Below are positions 1 to 10,969 of a DNA stretch of 64,000 nucleotides, piece by piece. Within the stretch, counting starts at the first letter, position 1. Each line of letters begins with the position of its first letter. The notes beneath the pieces were generated by a model. That model did no database searches, was not told the DNA's origin, and saw only the letters and a program-made list of their open reading frames with translations. A program made the translations under genes and the position numbers. Origin of the DNA: Capitulum mitella (lineage: Eukaryota; Arthropoda; Thecostraca; Pollicipedomorpha; Pollicipedidae); assembly GCA_030062745.1 (NCBI GenBank), contig CP099843.1:21178583-21242582 (forward strand), in the 5' to 3' direction.

Positions 1-669
1 TCTTCGAAAACCAGCCGCTTAAAGAGAGCATGAAATAATTTTGGTCGCATGACCTTTCCAGCCTGTTTCTGCCTTGCCGGATGTGCAGACCTGTGGAAAG
101 GTCAAGCAGCGGGCTGGCGTGGCGAAGAGGGGCAATTCAGAATCAGAACACAAGTCTCATGATAAGAGCGTTGAGCGATTTCCCGTCCATTCCACCGACT
201 GATGCGGTGCTACCATCTTTTGTCCCCAGAAATGTCACAAACTTCTTGCAGTCGGAATCACATTTCCTTTATGTGTCCCTTGGAGGTGTGCTGGATGTAA
301 ATACTTTCCCCTTTTTGGTCGTGTCAATAAAACTTGTTAGATCGAAATGTGCCTTAGCAATCATTTTTCTGGCAAAATATGTATGGCAAAATTCACCTGA
401 AAATTTCGATTAAGGTCACTTAAACGTTATGCGATAAATTTATTTCTGCTCTCGTGCAGTAATGACCCTCGCAGCCACAGTCGTCTGAAGGCTTGGTGAC
501 GCGAAATGGCCACAATAGCCGAAGTGCTGTATGAAACCCAATCATTACTCTCCCCCCCCCTCAAATGACGGTTTTGTAGTTATAAAGACTGTTACAGCAC
601 TCGAGCATAAACATATGATAAATAAGTACGATGAATCTCCATCGTTTCTACATTCATCGAGCTAGTACA
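1..669. other. non-coding, no recognisable feature
   Basis: I see no gene, RNA or repeat I can name in this stretch, only short chance reading frames. It is probably intron of the minus-strand fibrocystin-L-like gene, because that gene's last readable exon (2582-2749) ends at a splice donor and must continue to the left. One minus-strand AG acceptor near 105-110 opens a frame to the window edge, but the peptide does not resemble the expected continuation of the family, so I did not call it. Confidence 0.4.
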
Positions 670-671
670 TA

Positions 672-698
672 CACCCTTGTGCAAATTAATTGAAACAA
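672..698 (+). repeat. left terminal inverted repeat of the Tc1 element
   Basis: Identical over 27 bp to the reverse complement of 2049-2075. TA precedes it at 670-671. It is the likely transposase binding and cleavage end. Confidence 0.92.
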
Positions 699-953
699 AG
701 CATTTTTTCCAGAAATCCTATCACCACGTAGCGAAAACAGCTCATTATGACTTATATATGCATTATGACGCCAATCTTTGATGAACTAACAGTTTTAACT
801 GATTTTTATTCACATTTGGAAAATTCACCATTGCGCATGCGCTGATTTCAGTTGGCTGATGCAATCATTACGTCAGCCGCTATTGCATCAGATTTTATAA
901 ATCTTGTCTCATGAATCAATAGTAAATTAGTCATTAGTCGACCACTGTCGAAG

Positions 954-1970
954 ATGGACGTGACGCCCAGAAAACGTACAAAGATCGTAACTTTGCATGA
1001 ACACACGGCAAAGACATATAGAGAGATCGCTGCAGTGGTTGGTGTAAGTCTTGCAACCGTCAGTCGTGTCATCAGGTTGAAACAGGATACTGGATCGGTT
1101 TCTCCTAAACGCAAAAGAAAGTGTGGTCGTAAGAAGCAAACCACTCCAAGAGACGATGCTTACTTACTCCGACAAAGTAAAAAAGATCCTCGCAAGACGA
1201 GCGACGCATTGAATACAGATTTAAAGGAGAAAGGAACCCAAATTAGTTCCTCTACAGTTCGCAGACGCCTTATCGCAGTTGGCCGAAAAGCCAGAAGACC
1301 TGTGAAAAAACAACTTTTAACCAAAGCAATGAAAGAAAAACGGTATAAGTGGGCAAAAAAGTACAAGACCTGGACCAAAGAACAGTGGAGAAGAGTCCTT
1401 TTCAGCGACGAAAGCCATTTCTTTGTACAGGGTCAGAGAAGCCAGCATGTTCGCAGGTCATTGGGAGAGAAGCTTCGTGATTCCCACATCGATCAGTGTG
1501 TCAAGCACCTGCAGAAGAAGATGTTTTGGGGATGCTTTAGTTATTACGGTGTCGGAAGCCTGCAGCCAATCGAAGGAATGATGCGCTCTCCACAATACAT
1601 AAAAGTTCTTCGAAAGAGAGTCGTTCCAGAGCTGGAAAGGAGGTATCCTGACGGTACCGGAATCTTTCAGCAGGACCTTGCCCCGTGTCACACATCGAAG
1701 ATAGTGAAGAATTTCATGACAGAGAGGCAAATACAGATTCTTGATTGGCCCGGAAACTCTCCGGATGTAAATCCGATCGAGAATTTATGGGCCATATGCA
1801 AAAGTCGACTTCGTGCTATGGACTGTACAACTATGGAAAAGCTCATTCAGGCGCTGATTCAAGTATGGTACAGGGATCCGAAAATCATCAGTGACTGTTC
1901 AAAACTAGTCGACTCCATGCTAAACCGTATCAAAATGCTGCTAGAAAATAGAGGTCATATTCGTTACTAA
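954..1970 (+). CDS. Tc1-family transposase, DD34E, apparently intact
   Basis: A 338-codon frame encoding a Tc1-type transposase, the nuclear enzyme that cuts the element out at its inverted repeats and inserts it at TA. Domains in order: an N-terminal helix-turn-helix (about residues 20-42, REIAAVVGVSLATVSRVI); a basic linker with a GRKK motif near 58-61, in place of the usual GRPR; a second DNA-binding segment (about 68-115); then the RNase H-like catalytic core. Catalytic residues are visible: D152 in SDESHF, D241 in QQDLAPCHTS and E276 in DVNPIENLW. D241 and E276 are separated by 34 residues, the classic DD34E signature. The length matches the family norm of about 340. The ATG at 954 is the first in frame and gives the full N-terminus. 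No stop or frameshift was seen, so it could still be functional. Confidence 0.95.
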   Translation: MDVTPRKRTKIVTLHEHTAKTYREIAAVVGVSLATVSRVIRLKQDTGSVSPKRKRKCGRKKQTTPRDDAYLLRQSKKDPRKTSDALNTDLKEKGTQISSSTVRRRLIAVGRKARRPVKKQLLTKAMKEKRYKWAKKYKTWTKEQWRRVLFSDESHFFVQGQRSQHVRRSLGEKLRDSHIDQCVKHLQKKMFWGCFSYYGVGSLQPIEGMMRSPQYIKVLRKRVVPELERRYPDGTGIFQQDLAPCHTSKIVKNFMTERQIQILDWPGNSPDVNPIENLWAICKSRLRAMDCTTMEKLIQALIQVWYRDPKIISDCSKLVDSMLNRIKMLLENRGHIRY

Positions 1971-2048
1971 TCTGCCAGTATGTGCGGTTTTATAACAAAC
2001 TACAGGGTTAGAATAACAAAAAATGATTGTTAAGCTTATTTTCATTGC

Positions 2049-2075
2049 TTGTTTCAATTAATTTGCACAAGGGTG
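2049..2075 (-). repeat. right terminal inverted repeat of the Tc1 element
   Basis: Exact 27-bp inverted copy of 672-698, followed by TA at 2076-2077. Confidence 0.92.
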
Positions 2076-2077
2076 TA

Positions 2078-2581
2078 TCTCCTTTACTGCATCAATGTCT
2101 TCAGCAAAGACGAATTCTGCAACACAGCCGTGAAGAGGCCAGACAAGTTAGCCGGTACTTGTAAACACAATAACCAGCTATCGCTGTATCTTGCAAAAAA
2201 GAAATACCCTCTGGAGAGGCGATGTCACTGAGGTCGTTCTTGCTCCTCATAGAAGATAACTTCGCTTCAGTACGGCCGGATGTAATATAAAACCGATTAT
2301 ATCCGCACAATGACCAGAAGAAGAGCATCGGACTAGCGAAGTGAGAGATGAACATTAACGCCAATTGCCGTACCAGAGGGCGACACTGACGTCTGTGCCA
2401 CAGTATTAGTCTTTTTTAGCTGTGCCACGTTTGATACCGATCGAAAGCAGTCGTTGGTCTGGACTGTGGTAGACACAGCGCGAGCAGTCAAGTGGAAGGC
2501 AAAGAAAACACCGTTTTCTGAAACAGTCAGTCTTAATTAATTTGCAAAAGTTTCCTCGAGCGCGTCGCCTGTGGGTCATAC
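2078..2581. other. intron of the fibrocystin-L-like gene
   Basis: AT-rich sequence between the Tc1 element and the donor splice site of the exon at 2582-2749. No other feature seen. Confidence 0.5.
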
Positions 2582-2749
2582 CTGTGCCATTGGTGTCAGC
2601 CACTCTGATCAGCGGGAGATCGGAGGCGCACCTGGCCACTTCCAGCGTCACCTGGACCGTCAGCGGATCAGCGGAGGTCATGACCTTGACATCCCGCACG
2701 AACAGGGGGTCGGTGGCCGCGCGCCGAGCCGGTGGTCGACGCGATACAA
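2582..2749 (-). CDS. PKHD1L1-like: fibrocystin-L-like exon: segment after the WTYTC region (last exon in window)
   Basis: Exon of 168 nt: acceptor TTTCAG at 2750-2755, donor G|GTATGA after 2582. Two bases complete the codon from the previous exon (phase 1), then 55 codons, ending in phase 1. The peptide contains RRPPARRA and SADPLTVQVTLEVARCAS, followed by DLPLIRVA. In fibrocystin-L proteins this position holds a basic RRLPAL-type stretch followed by a strand-rich segment with a conserved cysteine and an aliphatic stretch (NIPMMAV in the human protein, from memory), which this matches in order and spacing. The gene continues left past an intron that holds the Tc1 element. Assigned by similarity of pattern and phase continuity, not by a database search. 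Confidence 0.78.
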
Positions 2750-3537
2750 CTGAAAGGCGACCAGGCGCAGATTCAGACATCAGAATGCCCTACGCATAGA
2801 GCCCCACATCAAACCGGCAGGAAGCAGCACTCGAGGAGCTCGGTATGTAGACAGACGAAATAATCCGCTAACGGAGGACTGGCTCACTGTATCTAACAGC
2901 CATACCCATCATCGGTGGGACTCGATTCTTGCCAGAACAGCTTGAATAGATCTGTAAAAACCAGGAACTCACAATGGCCTTATTAGGCGTTAAATTTCAC
3001 ATTCAGCGATGATCACAGGCAACGATGAGCAGCGAGGCGAGGTCGATAGGCTCACGTAAGACCGGAAATGGTCTGGGCGTCCTGAAAGCAGGTGCGAGAT
3101 CCGAGACCAGAGACACGCTACAATCGGCGAGCCATATGTGGGACAAAGGCGTGTTTCGATCGGGTTACAGTGTAGGTACGTGAAGCCTTGAAGAAATGAC
3201 GATAAAGAGGCCTTTGGGGTATTTTTAGTCAGGATACCCCAAGCGCTCCGTAAACGACGTTATGGCGTGAGTATTGGCAAACAGCTTGCTAATTACTGGC
3301 AATGGGCATGTTTATGAGGACAGTTGGCGATAACCTGGACAGGAATGTTATGCGCATGTCATCAATCCAAGATCATGCCCAACAATCAACGTCTGGTAAA
3401 CAGATATTCTTAAAGAACAAATGACTTTTATTATTTTCGAACAACTTCCTTCGGCCATTTGGGTATTGCGGTCGTTGTAACCGCACTGTTCAGTGTCGCT
3501 CGGTTTGTTTCTGTTCCATGACGACGTCAACACGCAC
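2750..3537. other. intron of the fibrocystin-L-like gene
   Basis: About 790 bp between two phase-1-compatible splice sites. No gene or repeat recognised. Confidence 0.6.
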
Positions 3538-3683
3538 GTGTTTTCTGCTGCGCGCTGAAGCTGACGTCGTCAAAGTAGACGTCCTGCGGCCAGGCGAACG
3601 GCACTCGGACGGCCCAGACTCGGGCCGGCTGCGAGACCTCGTCTCCCAGGGCGTCCACCACGTCCACACAGGTGTAGGTCCAC
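3538..3683 (-). CDS. PKHD1L1-like: fibrocystin-L-like exon: WTYTC segment
   Basis: Exon of 146 nt with acceptor TCGGCAG and donor C|GTGCGT. It enters with one base (phase 2), completing the arginine begun by the exon at 4199-4323, and leaves in phase 1. The peptide opens WTYTCVDVVDALGDEVSQ and closes with DVYFDDVSF. The W-x-Y-T-C-x-D motif and the later aromatic/aspartate strand correspond to the segment after the PA14 region in fibrocystin-L, where the human protein has a WTYTCIDLLDL-like motif. The cysteine probably pairs within this extracellular region. Exon GC is much higher than the flanking intron. The opposite strand is open by chance across the same block. Confidence 0.83.
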
Positions 3684-4198
3684 CTGCCGAGAGTCCGGGC
3701 TGGGTCTCACCGCTGCACTGCCGACCCATCCCAGGGACACGGGGCCGTGCCCGCTGGCAGACACGGGTCATACCGACATACACGTGGGTACAAATGAAAA
3801 CAGAAACGCTTGCAACGACAAATTCATCTCTGACAGTGGTCATGCACATACATGTGGTATGGCCACACACTATAAAATGGTGCACTGTGCAGTGCATGAT
3901 AAACATGCACATTTTAGTGAATACAGATACGTATACCTTACGACTTTTGTAAACCTTCACATACGTCTCTAGTCACCACTGACGGAGGTCCGCACTGTAT
4001 CAGTACTGTCCATATCTAAACACAGTCTGTATTTAATCATTACGTACTGTCGACTTCGGTCCTAGACAGAAGGCACCTTCATTCGGATCTTCCAACATTG
4101 GGACCCAAACGATGCCAATATCTGGTGACCGCTGCCGACATGCACGCGCTCTAAACTCCTTCCTCTCACTGTCACCAGCAGACGCGGCTGTCACCTAC

Positions 4199-4323
4199 CT
4201 CTGCCCGCTCGACAGGCCGGCGTTGAACTGTTTGCCTCGTCGCTGCATCTGACCCTGCGTGTTCCTCCATTCGACGTCGACCCACACCTCGCCCGAGATG
4301 CTGCCTCGGTGTGCCAGGCAGAG
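4199..4323 (-). CDS. PKHD1L1-like: fibrocystin-L-like exon: LCLAHRG segment
   Basis: Exon of 125 nt: acceptor TTGACAG, donor AG|GTAGGT. It starts in phase 0 after the exon at 8149-8264 and ends in phase 2. The peptide begins LCLAHRGSISGEVWVDVEW and ends in a polar stretch (SSGQ) before the shared arginine. Fibrocystin-L proteins have LC-x-A-Y-K/R-G at this position, shortly after the CGR-type motif and shortly before WTYTC, and the order here is the same. It is likely an extracellular beta-rich segment. Phase agrees with both neighbours, which strongly supports the exon boundaries. Confidence 0.84.
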
Positions 4324-7300
4324 CTGTCAAAACAGGGGTGACGGTGCTCTGGCGGTTAGTGAGACAGACATGGTGCCCGCTGCCCGGCCATGTATTTCTT
4401 ATCTGGTTTAAAGTCCGAAGGCTGGTCGGAACGGTCAATGGAAACATCTGGTGCAGCCAAAGTGGTGTTCACTACATGTTTTGAGAAGTAACAGGAAAAA
4501 GTCCAGTTTGCTTCTTCTATGCCTGTGTTTGGCAAAAACTGAGATGTGATGTTTACTCAGGAAAAAGCAGCTTTAAGTGTTTTTCCATTGGCAGAATATG
4601 CACATTTCAACCAAAGAATTTCAAGAAGATTTCTCATTGCCGTCGATTACTGCTCTCAAGATACATCAGCCCATTAAACCACCTCGTAATAGGAAGGGGG
4701 ATCAATATGGCCCACACTTAGTTTCTCTTGAATATGTCTTGAATGTTTTGAGTTACGTTTATGAAACTCAGGCCTTTCCAAGAATGTCCAGTAATTACAC
4801 AGCTGTTTTTTTATTATTTTTTAAATCTGACTGTCACTGCTTGAAATATTAAGGTTTGAATTTTGTAGTCACAGCCCCGCAACGCGTGGACAGGCGCATA
4901 ACCACCAACAAGAACCATGACCTGACATGACCTCGGGCTTTTTCGAGTGCCTTTCACTTGCCATCGCAACACATACCTATGAGCAGAATATCTGGACCGT
5001 GTTCTCATTTGTAAGAAACTCAAAACCACCAAGCCGAAGAAAGAAACGACGGCCGATAAGGTTTTTCTTTTAATATGTCTTTTAACATTTGTCATTTTAA
5101 TATTTCTCCTACCATTTGGCCGGACCTGAACAGAGATGCAACGCGCAAAGTAGGCTAAATAAAATGATTTTAGGAAGACAAAGGAAGAGGTTATCTCATG
5201 GTACCACGCGCAGAGTACAATCACTGTTAACTTCAATTTTAGCGGTGGCAGTTTGCCCCTCCCAATGACGGTATGCGCGCTAGAACAACATGATGCGCCG
5301 AACTACCTCGCACAATAGGCTGATTTTATCGAAGAGTCAATAGGAAACATAATTATTCTCGAGAAATCACGGGTCGAAACAAATATTTGAACATACATCA
5401 CACGGCAATGTGTAACGACGCCAAAAATGATGGTTTCAAAACAGACTGGAAGGTGTTATTGATCTGTGGACGTTGCCAACAGTCACTGCCGCCCATTATA
5501 TAAGTAGCGCCTGGAGCCCCCGAAATACGACGCGGGGACACCCAAGGACGATGCCGGCTCCTTAACTATGCATGAGGTGAAGGACTCTGCCTTCATTTGC
5601 GTCGGCTTCTGATAAAGACAGCGGCGGTATGTGGGGACTACGATCGTTTGCTTGTCGAAATGAAGCCATTTGCGGTCACAATGAGCCTCCTATGTACTGT
5701 CCGTTGGCTGATTAAATAATGGAGCCTCGGCCTAGCGTACATGCTGCTGGTGACCGAACGACAGGTCAGGGGCCAACTTTGACCGGCACGACACCGGCGT
5801 ATGAGGGCGGGGGCGGGGGGATTGGCGTCCTGGGAAATCGGTGTACTTAGGATGGCTCGCCCATGGTAATGACCCGGTTTATCCGTAAATAAACCACAGG
5901 GTAGAAAACACGCACCTTCATGTCTAATGCATGGCATATGAAAGGCCAATGAGCCAATAGCATCGTTGCCAATGACGCAAACAAACAAAACAGATAGTAA
6001 ATTGCTAGGCGTAAAAAGCAAACTCGTCTTCACGGGGCGATAAACGTTTTTCCTCTCTGGCATTCTGGTGTATCGACAATTATCACACCGACTTTGCGTC
6101 AAATGCGTTCACTTGAGGAAAGCAATACGAACAGTACTGAGTAAGTTCACATGCTGTACACTTATCGGTACAGGCGCGATCACACATCCGCAACGAGATG
6201 GCTGACAAAAAAAAGACAACTCTAATTTGCTATTCGCACTTCCTTCGTTCATACTCGTTTGCGCCGTTTAACCCAATGCCGTGCTCCTGTCCGGTTAACC
6301 ATGTTCCTTGCTGGGGGGGGGGGCAGATTCTGCTTCCCACGATTTTAAAAATTATCAGTCCGATTCCCTAACGGAAAACGGCGTTCGATAGCCTGTAGCA
6401 AGATCTACGTTTCCAGGAAGAAATATTCAAAAATTTGAACGAATGATAGAGGATACAGAGGATATGGGAGATACAGCAGTTCAAAATGGGAGTATGAGTA
6501 TGAGTATTACTTATACACGACACGAGTTTTCTGGCCATATCTTATGCCTGATTTTGTTACACTTCGTGCCATTCTACAGTCAACTGATAGGGTTGTCACA
6601 TATGTTAAGGATAGGTCGATTTCCAAAATTTATAGCCGTGTCAAGTGTGCATTAAAAGCGGTACATTTTTGGGGGGAAATGCTAATTCATTCCGCGAAAT
6701 GTTTTGGGTCTGTTGAACGTAGTTGTGTTCGGAAAACATTCCCATATGTGTTACATGCCATATTATGTGATATAAGAAATGTCCATAGGAGGAACCAGTT
6801 ACCGGAGAAAGAAAGATCAATAACTACATGGTGATAGCTATGTTTTATTACGTAAATCGAGTCATAGATCTTAGAATAAAAGGAAATAAAATCCTTTTAC
6901 TTTACCTTGGAGTCGCCTCCAGTTTTTATTTTCACTAAAATAAATGGCCTTTAATCGTCATGTATTTGGAACTAACAAAACAAATCATAGGGATTCACAT
7001 ATCTGTTAACCACACTGAACATGTTACTGGACGAAATATGCACCCGAAATTAGATGTCTGGAGACGTCTCTGGCAGTACAAATAGGTGAATTATATGCGA
7101 AAATTTAGGTAAACATGTCTAAATCACGCGTTAGCCTTGTTTTATTCATATAATGAGTCATCATAAATTCTTAGTAATAAGGAATCCCAAATACCACCTT
7201 CTACATGCCCCTGGGTCCGTCAGTGACCAATATTTTTCTTAATAATACTTGAAATGTGCAGGGTACAAATATTTTGATCATCTCAGCTGTCCGTGACTTT

Positions 7301-8148
7301 ACAAAGGACTTCAAAGTAGCACATGACTACATCAAAGTGCGTGATCTCCAGAAAGCGCGACATTCCTCAAACATGCCTTCCAAAAACGTGTCCTGGAACC
7401 GCCTCTGGAGGAGGTAAATTTTTGAAATTTTGTCCCAGCATAGGCCGAACAGTTTAAGAACAATCATCGGGTCTCATAAAGCAGCTCCCAAAAGACCGGG
7501 AGTGACGAGCGAAAACCGGACAAGGGCAGAGTCCCCCCACCTCGGAACAGGGTTACAGGTTGTACTACACAATTAAAGGAAGAAAGTAAGAATGGCAGAG
7601 TAACTGGCGGTTTGTCTTGAACGAAGGGTCTTTCGGAAGACCACAGGGTCGGGTGAAACCAGTCCTTATTTGAAACCGCATCCTTAATTCAAGTTAAGAT
7701 GTGGTAACGATCTGTCGTTTGGCGTTCTGGTTAGGCTCGTTTGTGGATGCGATACTCTCACACCAATAGTGAATACCTCACGTCACTGGTTCGTGCTGAT
7801 GAAAAATTATTGTGAGAAACTAAGGAAAAGGTCAAAAGCGCCAAAGTGAGCTTTGACATTCTGTGCTATGAATGACATTCTGACTTGAATGTCAAGGTGA
7901 GCGGCAAGAAATATCACATTTGCAAAATGATCTGTATGCCATCATTTTTACACACAGATTCACGTATTCGCATTACTACCAATGTGCACTTCCGTGACGT
8001 CTTCATACTCCTGCAAATCATTGATACGTTACTTTCATCTCACTCGACATTTCGTTACCTTCTCAACTGTTGCGCATGTTGCTGGCAAACATGTCTGAAA
8101 CATGCGTTCTGACTGGAATGCAGTAGTGCCGAGCTTCAGAGGGCTTAC
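4324..8148. other. large intron (about 3.8 kb)
   Basis: Lies between phase-0 splice sites of two adjoining fibrocystin-L-like exons. I found no further exon or named repeat. Short G runs occur (5809-5820, 6315-6324). The remaining open frames are short and have no recognisable motif. Confidence 0.6.
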
Positions 8149-8264
8149 CCAACGGTGTCTATTGAGCTGGACGGGCTTGTCATCGGAAGACCAGATGGCG
8201 GACCAGGGCCGATGGAGGTATCGTTTTCCACACCACGGCTCTATGGTCTCGTTCTGTCTGTTTC
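8149..8264 (-). CDS. PKHD1L1-like: fibrocystin-L-like exon: WCGKRYLHRP segment
   Basis: Exon of 116 nt: acceptor TTGACAG|GA, donor TGG|GTAAGC. It enters in phase 1, joining the single G left by the exon at 8588-8699, and leaves in phase 0. The peptide contains NET (a possible N-glycosylation site) and then WCGKRYLHRPWSAIWS, ending QLNRHRW. In fibrocystin-L the same place holds a CGRYSLKNP-type motif followed by an aromatic and aspartate-rich stretch leading into LCLAYKG. Joining this exon to the one at 4323 gives HRW-LCLAHRG, the expected order. Three candidate AG acceptors lie close together, and only the one used here keeps the frame. Confidence 0.82.
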
Positions 8265-8587
8265 CTGTCAATAAATGAAAATATTTGACGCGGGCACATT
8301 CAACCGCATGAATGCTGGCATTGATCACAACGTTAGCATTCGTGAGGGAGTCGGTGACATTTTTGCTTTCCATGCAATCGTCCTTAGCGGTTACCACTAT
8401 GTGTAAACAAACAAATGCAAATAAAAAATATTGCACCTTACTAACGACTAATCCTCGGTTTAAGTTTGTGACAGCGATGTAACGTAGGCAGTCGTAAACC
8501 CTCATTAACAAACAACAAACAACCCGATTTAATCGTCGACGGATTTTCAACACGTTCCATCTGATGTCCGGAAATGACGGTACTAAC

Positions 8588-8699
8588 CCGTCTCTTGGCC
8601 AATGGCGGGAGAGTCTTCCTCGAACGTCTGCAGCCACGACTGGTCGACGTCGGCGTACTGGCACTGAGCCGAGAACAGCTCCAGCAACGACGAACGCCA
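8588..8699 (-). CDS. PKHD1L1-like: fibrocystin-L-like exon: FSAQC segment
   Basis: Exon of 112 nt: acceptor GGCTGCAG, donor G|GTTAGT. It enters in phase 0 and leaves in phase 1. The peptide has LLELFSAQCQYADVDQSW followed by an acidic stretch FEEDSP. Fibrocystin-L proteins carry a helix ending in a single cysteine (VEEMVSTKC-like in human) and then an aromatic strand before the CGR motif, and this fits. The open frame extends upstream of the acceptor, so the exact 5' boundary rests on phase agreement with the exon at 9338-9445. Confidence 0.78.
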
Positions 8700-9337
8700 C
8701 TGCAGCCACACATAGCACACCTGACGGCCGACCGGCCACGGCGACACCAGCGCATAACGATCCCCTCGTAACAGACGAGCAAAGGCACAGAGGCAGCGAA
8801 CTCCAAAACGAAACACGAACATTGGCGGTGACGATTGAAACAGATACGGTAATGTTATAGTGAAATATGTGCATGGCGATTATAAAATAGATACGATAAT
8901 GAGGGGAAAAACAAAGGAAATATTCAACTTAATGGTGCGGGGAGCACTGAACTCTTTCCGCGAAAGCTGATGGTTTTTTCCGAAATCGTCGGTGAAGGAA
9001 GTTGCCAAAGAACATCCTGATATTTTCTGAACTTAGTTACAGAACTTAAGAAAGCAGAAGTGAGGCGTCTTCAGTGTTTGCTTTTGCATGACTCCCACAC
9101 ATTGTCTCAGCGTGTAAAAATCAGTCAATATCATACTATTGCTTTTCACGGGTTTGCGCAAGATATGCTTCACAAACGGGTGCATGCCGAGCCTGCAACC
9201 TGGCTTAACATCGATGACATCGTCCTAACCACAATTTGTCCGCGCACCATGATGCACCCTCTATATCACACATTTCTGGGAGCTGAACACGAGAACACAT
9301 CAGACAGCAGAGATCGTTTTCCGGTGCGGTAACCCAC

Positions 9338-9445
9338 CTCTTCGTCTGAGGCAGAGGCGGTGTTCACCGCTGTCCGAGACACCACACCGTTGTACTCCAG
9401 GTTCAGCTCCTTGCCTTCGGCCGGCCAGTCTTGGAAGATCAGCGT
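9338..9445 (-). CDS. PKHD1L1-like: fibrocystin-L-like exon: LEYNG segment after PA14
   Basis: Exon of 108 nt, exactly 36 codons, phase 0 at both ends: acceptor GGAAACAG, donor GAG|GTGGGT. The peptide runs TLIFQDWPAEGKELNLEYNG, then VVSRTAV, then an alanine/serine/acidic end (SASDEE). It matches the stretch in fibrocystin-L with an LNWDG/LTFNG-type motif and a short acidic helix before the conserved cysteine. It joins GEQQ-type residues at the end of the 9860-9987 exon. The animal proteins I know have a longer insertion near here that this protein seems to lack. Confidence 0.8.
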
Positions 9446-9859
9446 CTGTTTCCAACGAAAACAGATGGTGGCATGCCAGGCAAAGCAATGGGAGTACACG
9501 AGATTACTTAAGATGTTCAAAAGATATTACAATTTTGAACAAAAGTGTGCACAGCCTAACACTTCGTGCTATTGCACATCGATCTGCAATACTTTGCAAT
9601 TTCACCTTAAATATTACAAATCATTCTAAAATAATATCGGAACTGGTACCGCCAAGACCTAGACAAGAGCCAACATCTTCCGAGATCGTTTCAAACCTAC
9701 GCAAACAGAATCCATATCCTTATCCCGTTGCATCTGGTAACAGTCGTAAAAAATAGCTTCAACACTTAACAAGAATCCTGATCCTTATCAAAATCCTGTT
9801 GGCAGGAATATCGACCTCACACTACCCAGATCCCGTTGGATCTAGTGTCAGGTACGGAC
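9446..9859. other. intron of the fibrocystin-L-like gene
   Basis: AT-rich intron of 414 bp between phase-0 sites. Nothing else recognised. Confidence 0.65.
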
Positions 9860-9987
9860 CTGTTGCTCGTTTTGCAGGTCGCCTTTGATGAAGAGAGTCT
9901 GAGTGTCTATGTTGGCCGCCTGCGTCTGGTCGCGAGTCAAAGGCGAGTCAAAGTCGATCATGCCGACCTCCAGCCGGTACCCGGCGC
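9860..9987 (-). CDS. PKHD1L1-like: fibrocystin-L-like exon: C-terminal part of PA14 domain
   Basis: Exon of 128 nt: acceptor TTCTCAG, donor CAG|GTCCGT. It enters in phase 1 and ends in phase 0. The peptide has YRLEVGMIDFDSPLTRDQT, then a polar run ending in glutamines (NEQQ). It corresponds to the last PA14 strand and linker, where fibrocystin-L has a DVGLY-type strand followed by a T-x-x-Q-T-x-x-A pattern. The upstream exon in hand (18412-18683) ends in phase 0, which does not match phase 1 here, so at least one exon of the middle PA14 region lies unseen in the 8.4-kb gap. Confidence 0.78.
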
Positions 9988-10969
9988 CTGAGAACCGGAC
10001 TCATCCCGCTCACACCTCAGCTCATCGCACCAGAAAACGGACAGCAAGCCATCGCACGACACACGGTCACCGTGGAGAGCCTTACACTAAACGCATGCTG
10101 GCTTTGAATACTGCATACGAGTGTGATTTCGATGCAACGTCATCTTGCTAAGCGCTACTGGCTTCTGTCATTGCCCAATCTACAAGTGTTCCGTTAATCC
10201 TGACAGGGTAACCGGAAGCCCTCCCTCCAGCCGTGTGCTCCTGTACCCCGAATGAGTACCTGGGAGCCCTGCACGCGTCTGACTCAAGTCCTGATGAGGT
10301 ACCCAGGACATGTGTTATTTATGTACCGTGTACTGACGTGCATTTCTTGGTTTAGATTCGCTAGGTATGCGAAGCCTTAGCCAACCTAACCATACCTACC
10401 CTGAGCCTGTGGGAGCTAGCACTAGATGTAAATGACATTGGGGAATGCAATTTATTTTCGGCGGTGCCATTCTGTCTTTTGCACCAGTGGTCCAAGGGAA
10501 CCAATGCTGTACCCAGTTGTCGGACGAACTCAAGGTTGATAAGTGATAAGAGACAAAAAGAAACTGACAAGATTATATAAGTTTTTGTTTTGAAAAAGCA
10601 AAGGGATGGACAATAATGACATCCACAAGCTCTCCTGAATGTCGCAAGTCCTTTTTTACAGCATATCTTGACAAGCGCATTTCCTAATATCAGATACCAG
10701 GTGCATTTTGTGGATCTTGTATCATTAATCCTAGTCACCTTGTTTGTGAGAAGCCTCAAAATACTTCCATTCTTCGTTCGTCATGTTGATCATTTCTGTT
10801 TTCTTGACGTTCATGAAGTTCCCGTTCGTTTCGACCGCCGGCGACTGAAAAAAAAGCAGAAGAAAGAAACTGACCGCGGCATAACTATACGAAGGCATCC
10901 CCAAAGACAAGCCCAAATCATTCGCACGATCTCTTGCGTCGTGGAAGTTTTGGTGCATGTGTTAGAATC

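Larger units (their letters stand above)
672..2075 (+). mobile_element. complete Tc1/mariner-type DNA transposon
   Basis: A 1404-bp element bounded by perfect 27-bp inverted repeats beginning CACCCTTGTGCAAATTAATT (672-698, and inverted at 2049-2075). Each end is flanked by TA (670-671 and 2076-2077), the target duplication expected of the Tc1/mariner superfamily. A single uninterrupted transposase frame fills the interior. The left end-to-start distance is 282 bp and the right tail is 105 bp. Perfect ends and an intact frame suggest a recent insertion. It lies left of the last readable exon of the minus-strand fibrocystin-L-like gene, so it is most likely intronic and antisense to that gene. 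Confidence 0.93.

Noticed and set aside
1-110. Possible next exon of the fibrocystin-L-like gene at the left edge (acceptor CCACAG near 105)
   Set aside because: The frame is open to the edge, but the peptide does not resemble the expected segment.
3518-3952. Open plus-strand frame across the WTYTC exon
   Set aside because: It is antisense to a minus-strand exon with correct splice sites and family motifs. GC-rich exons are open on both strands by chance.
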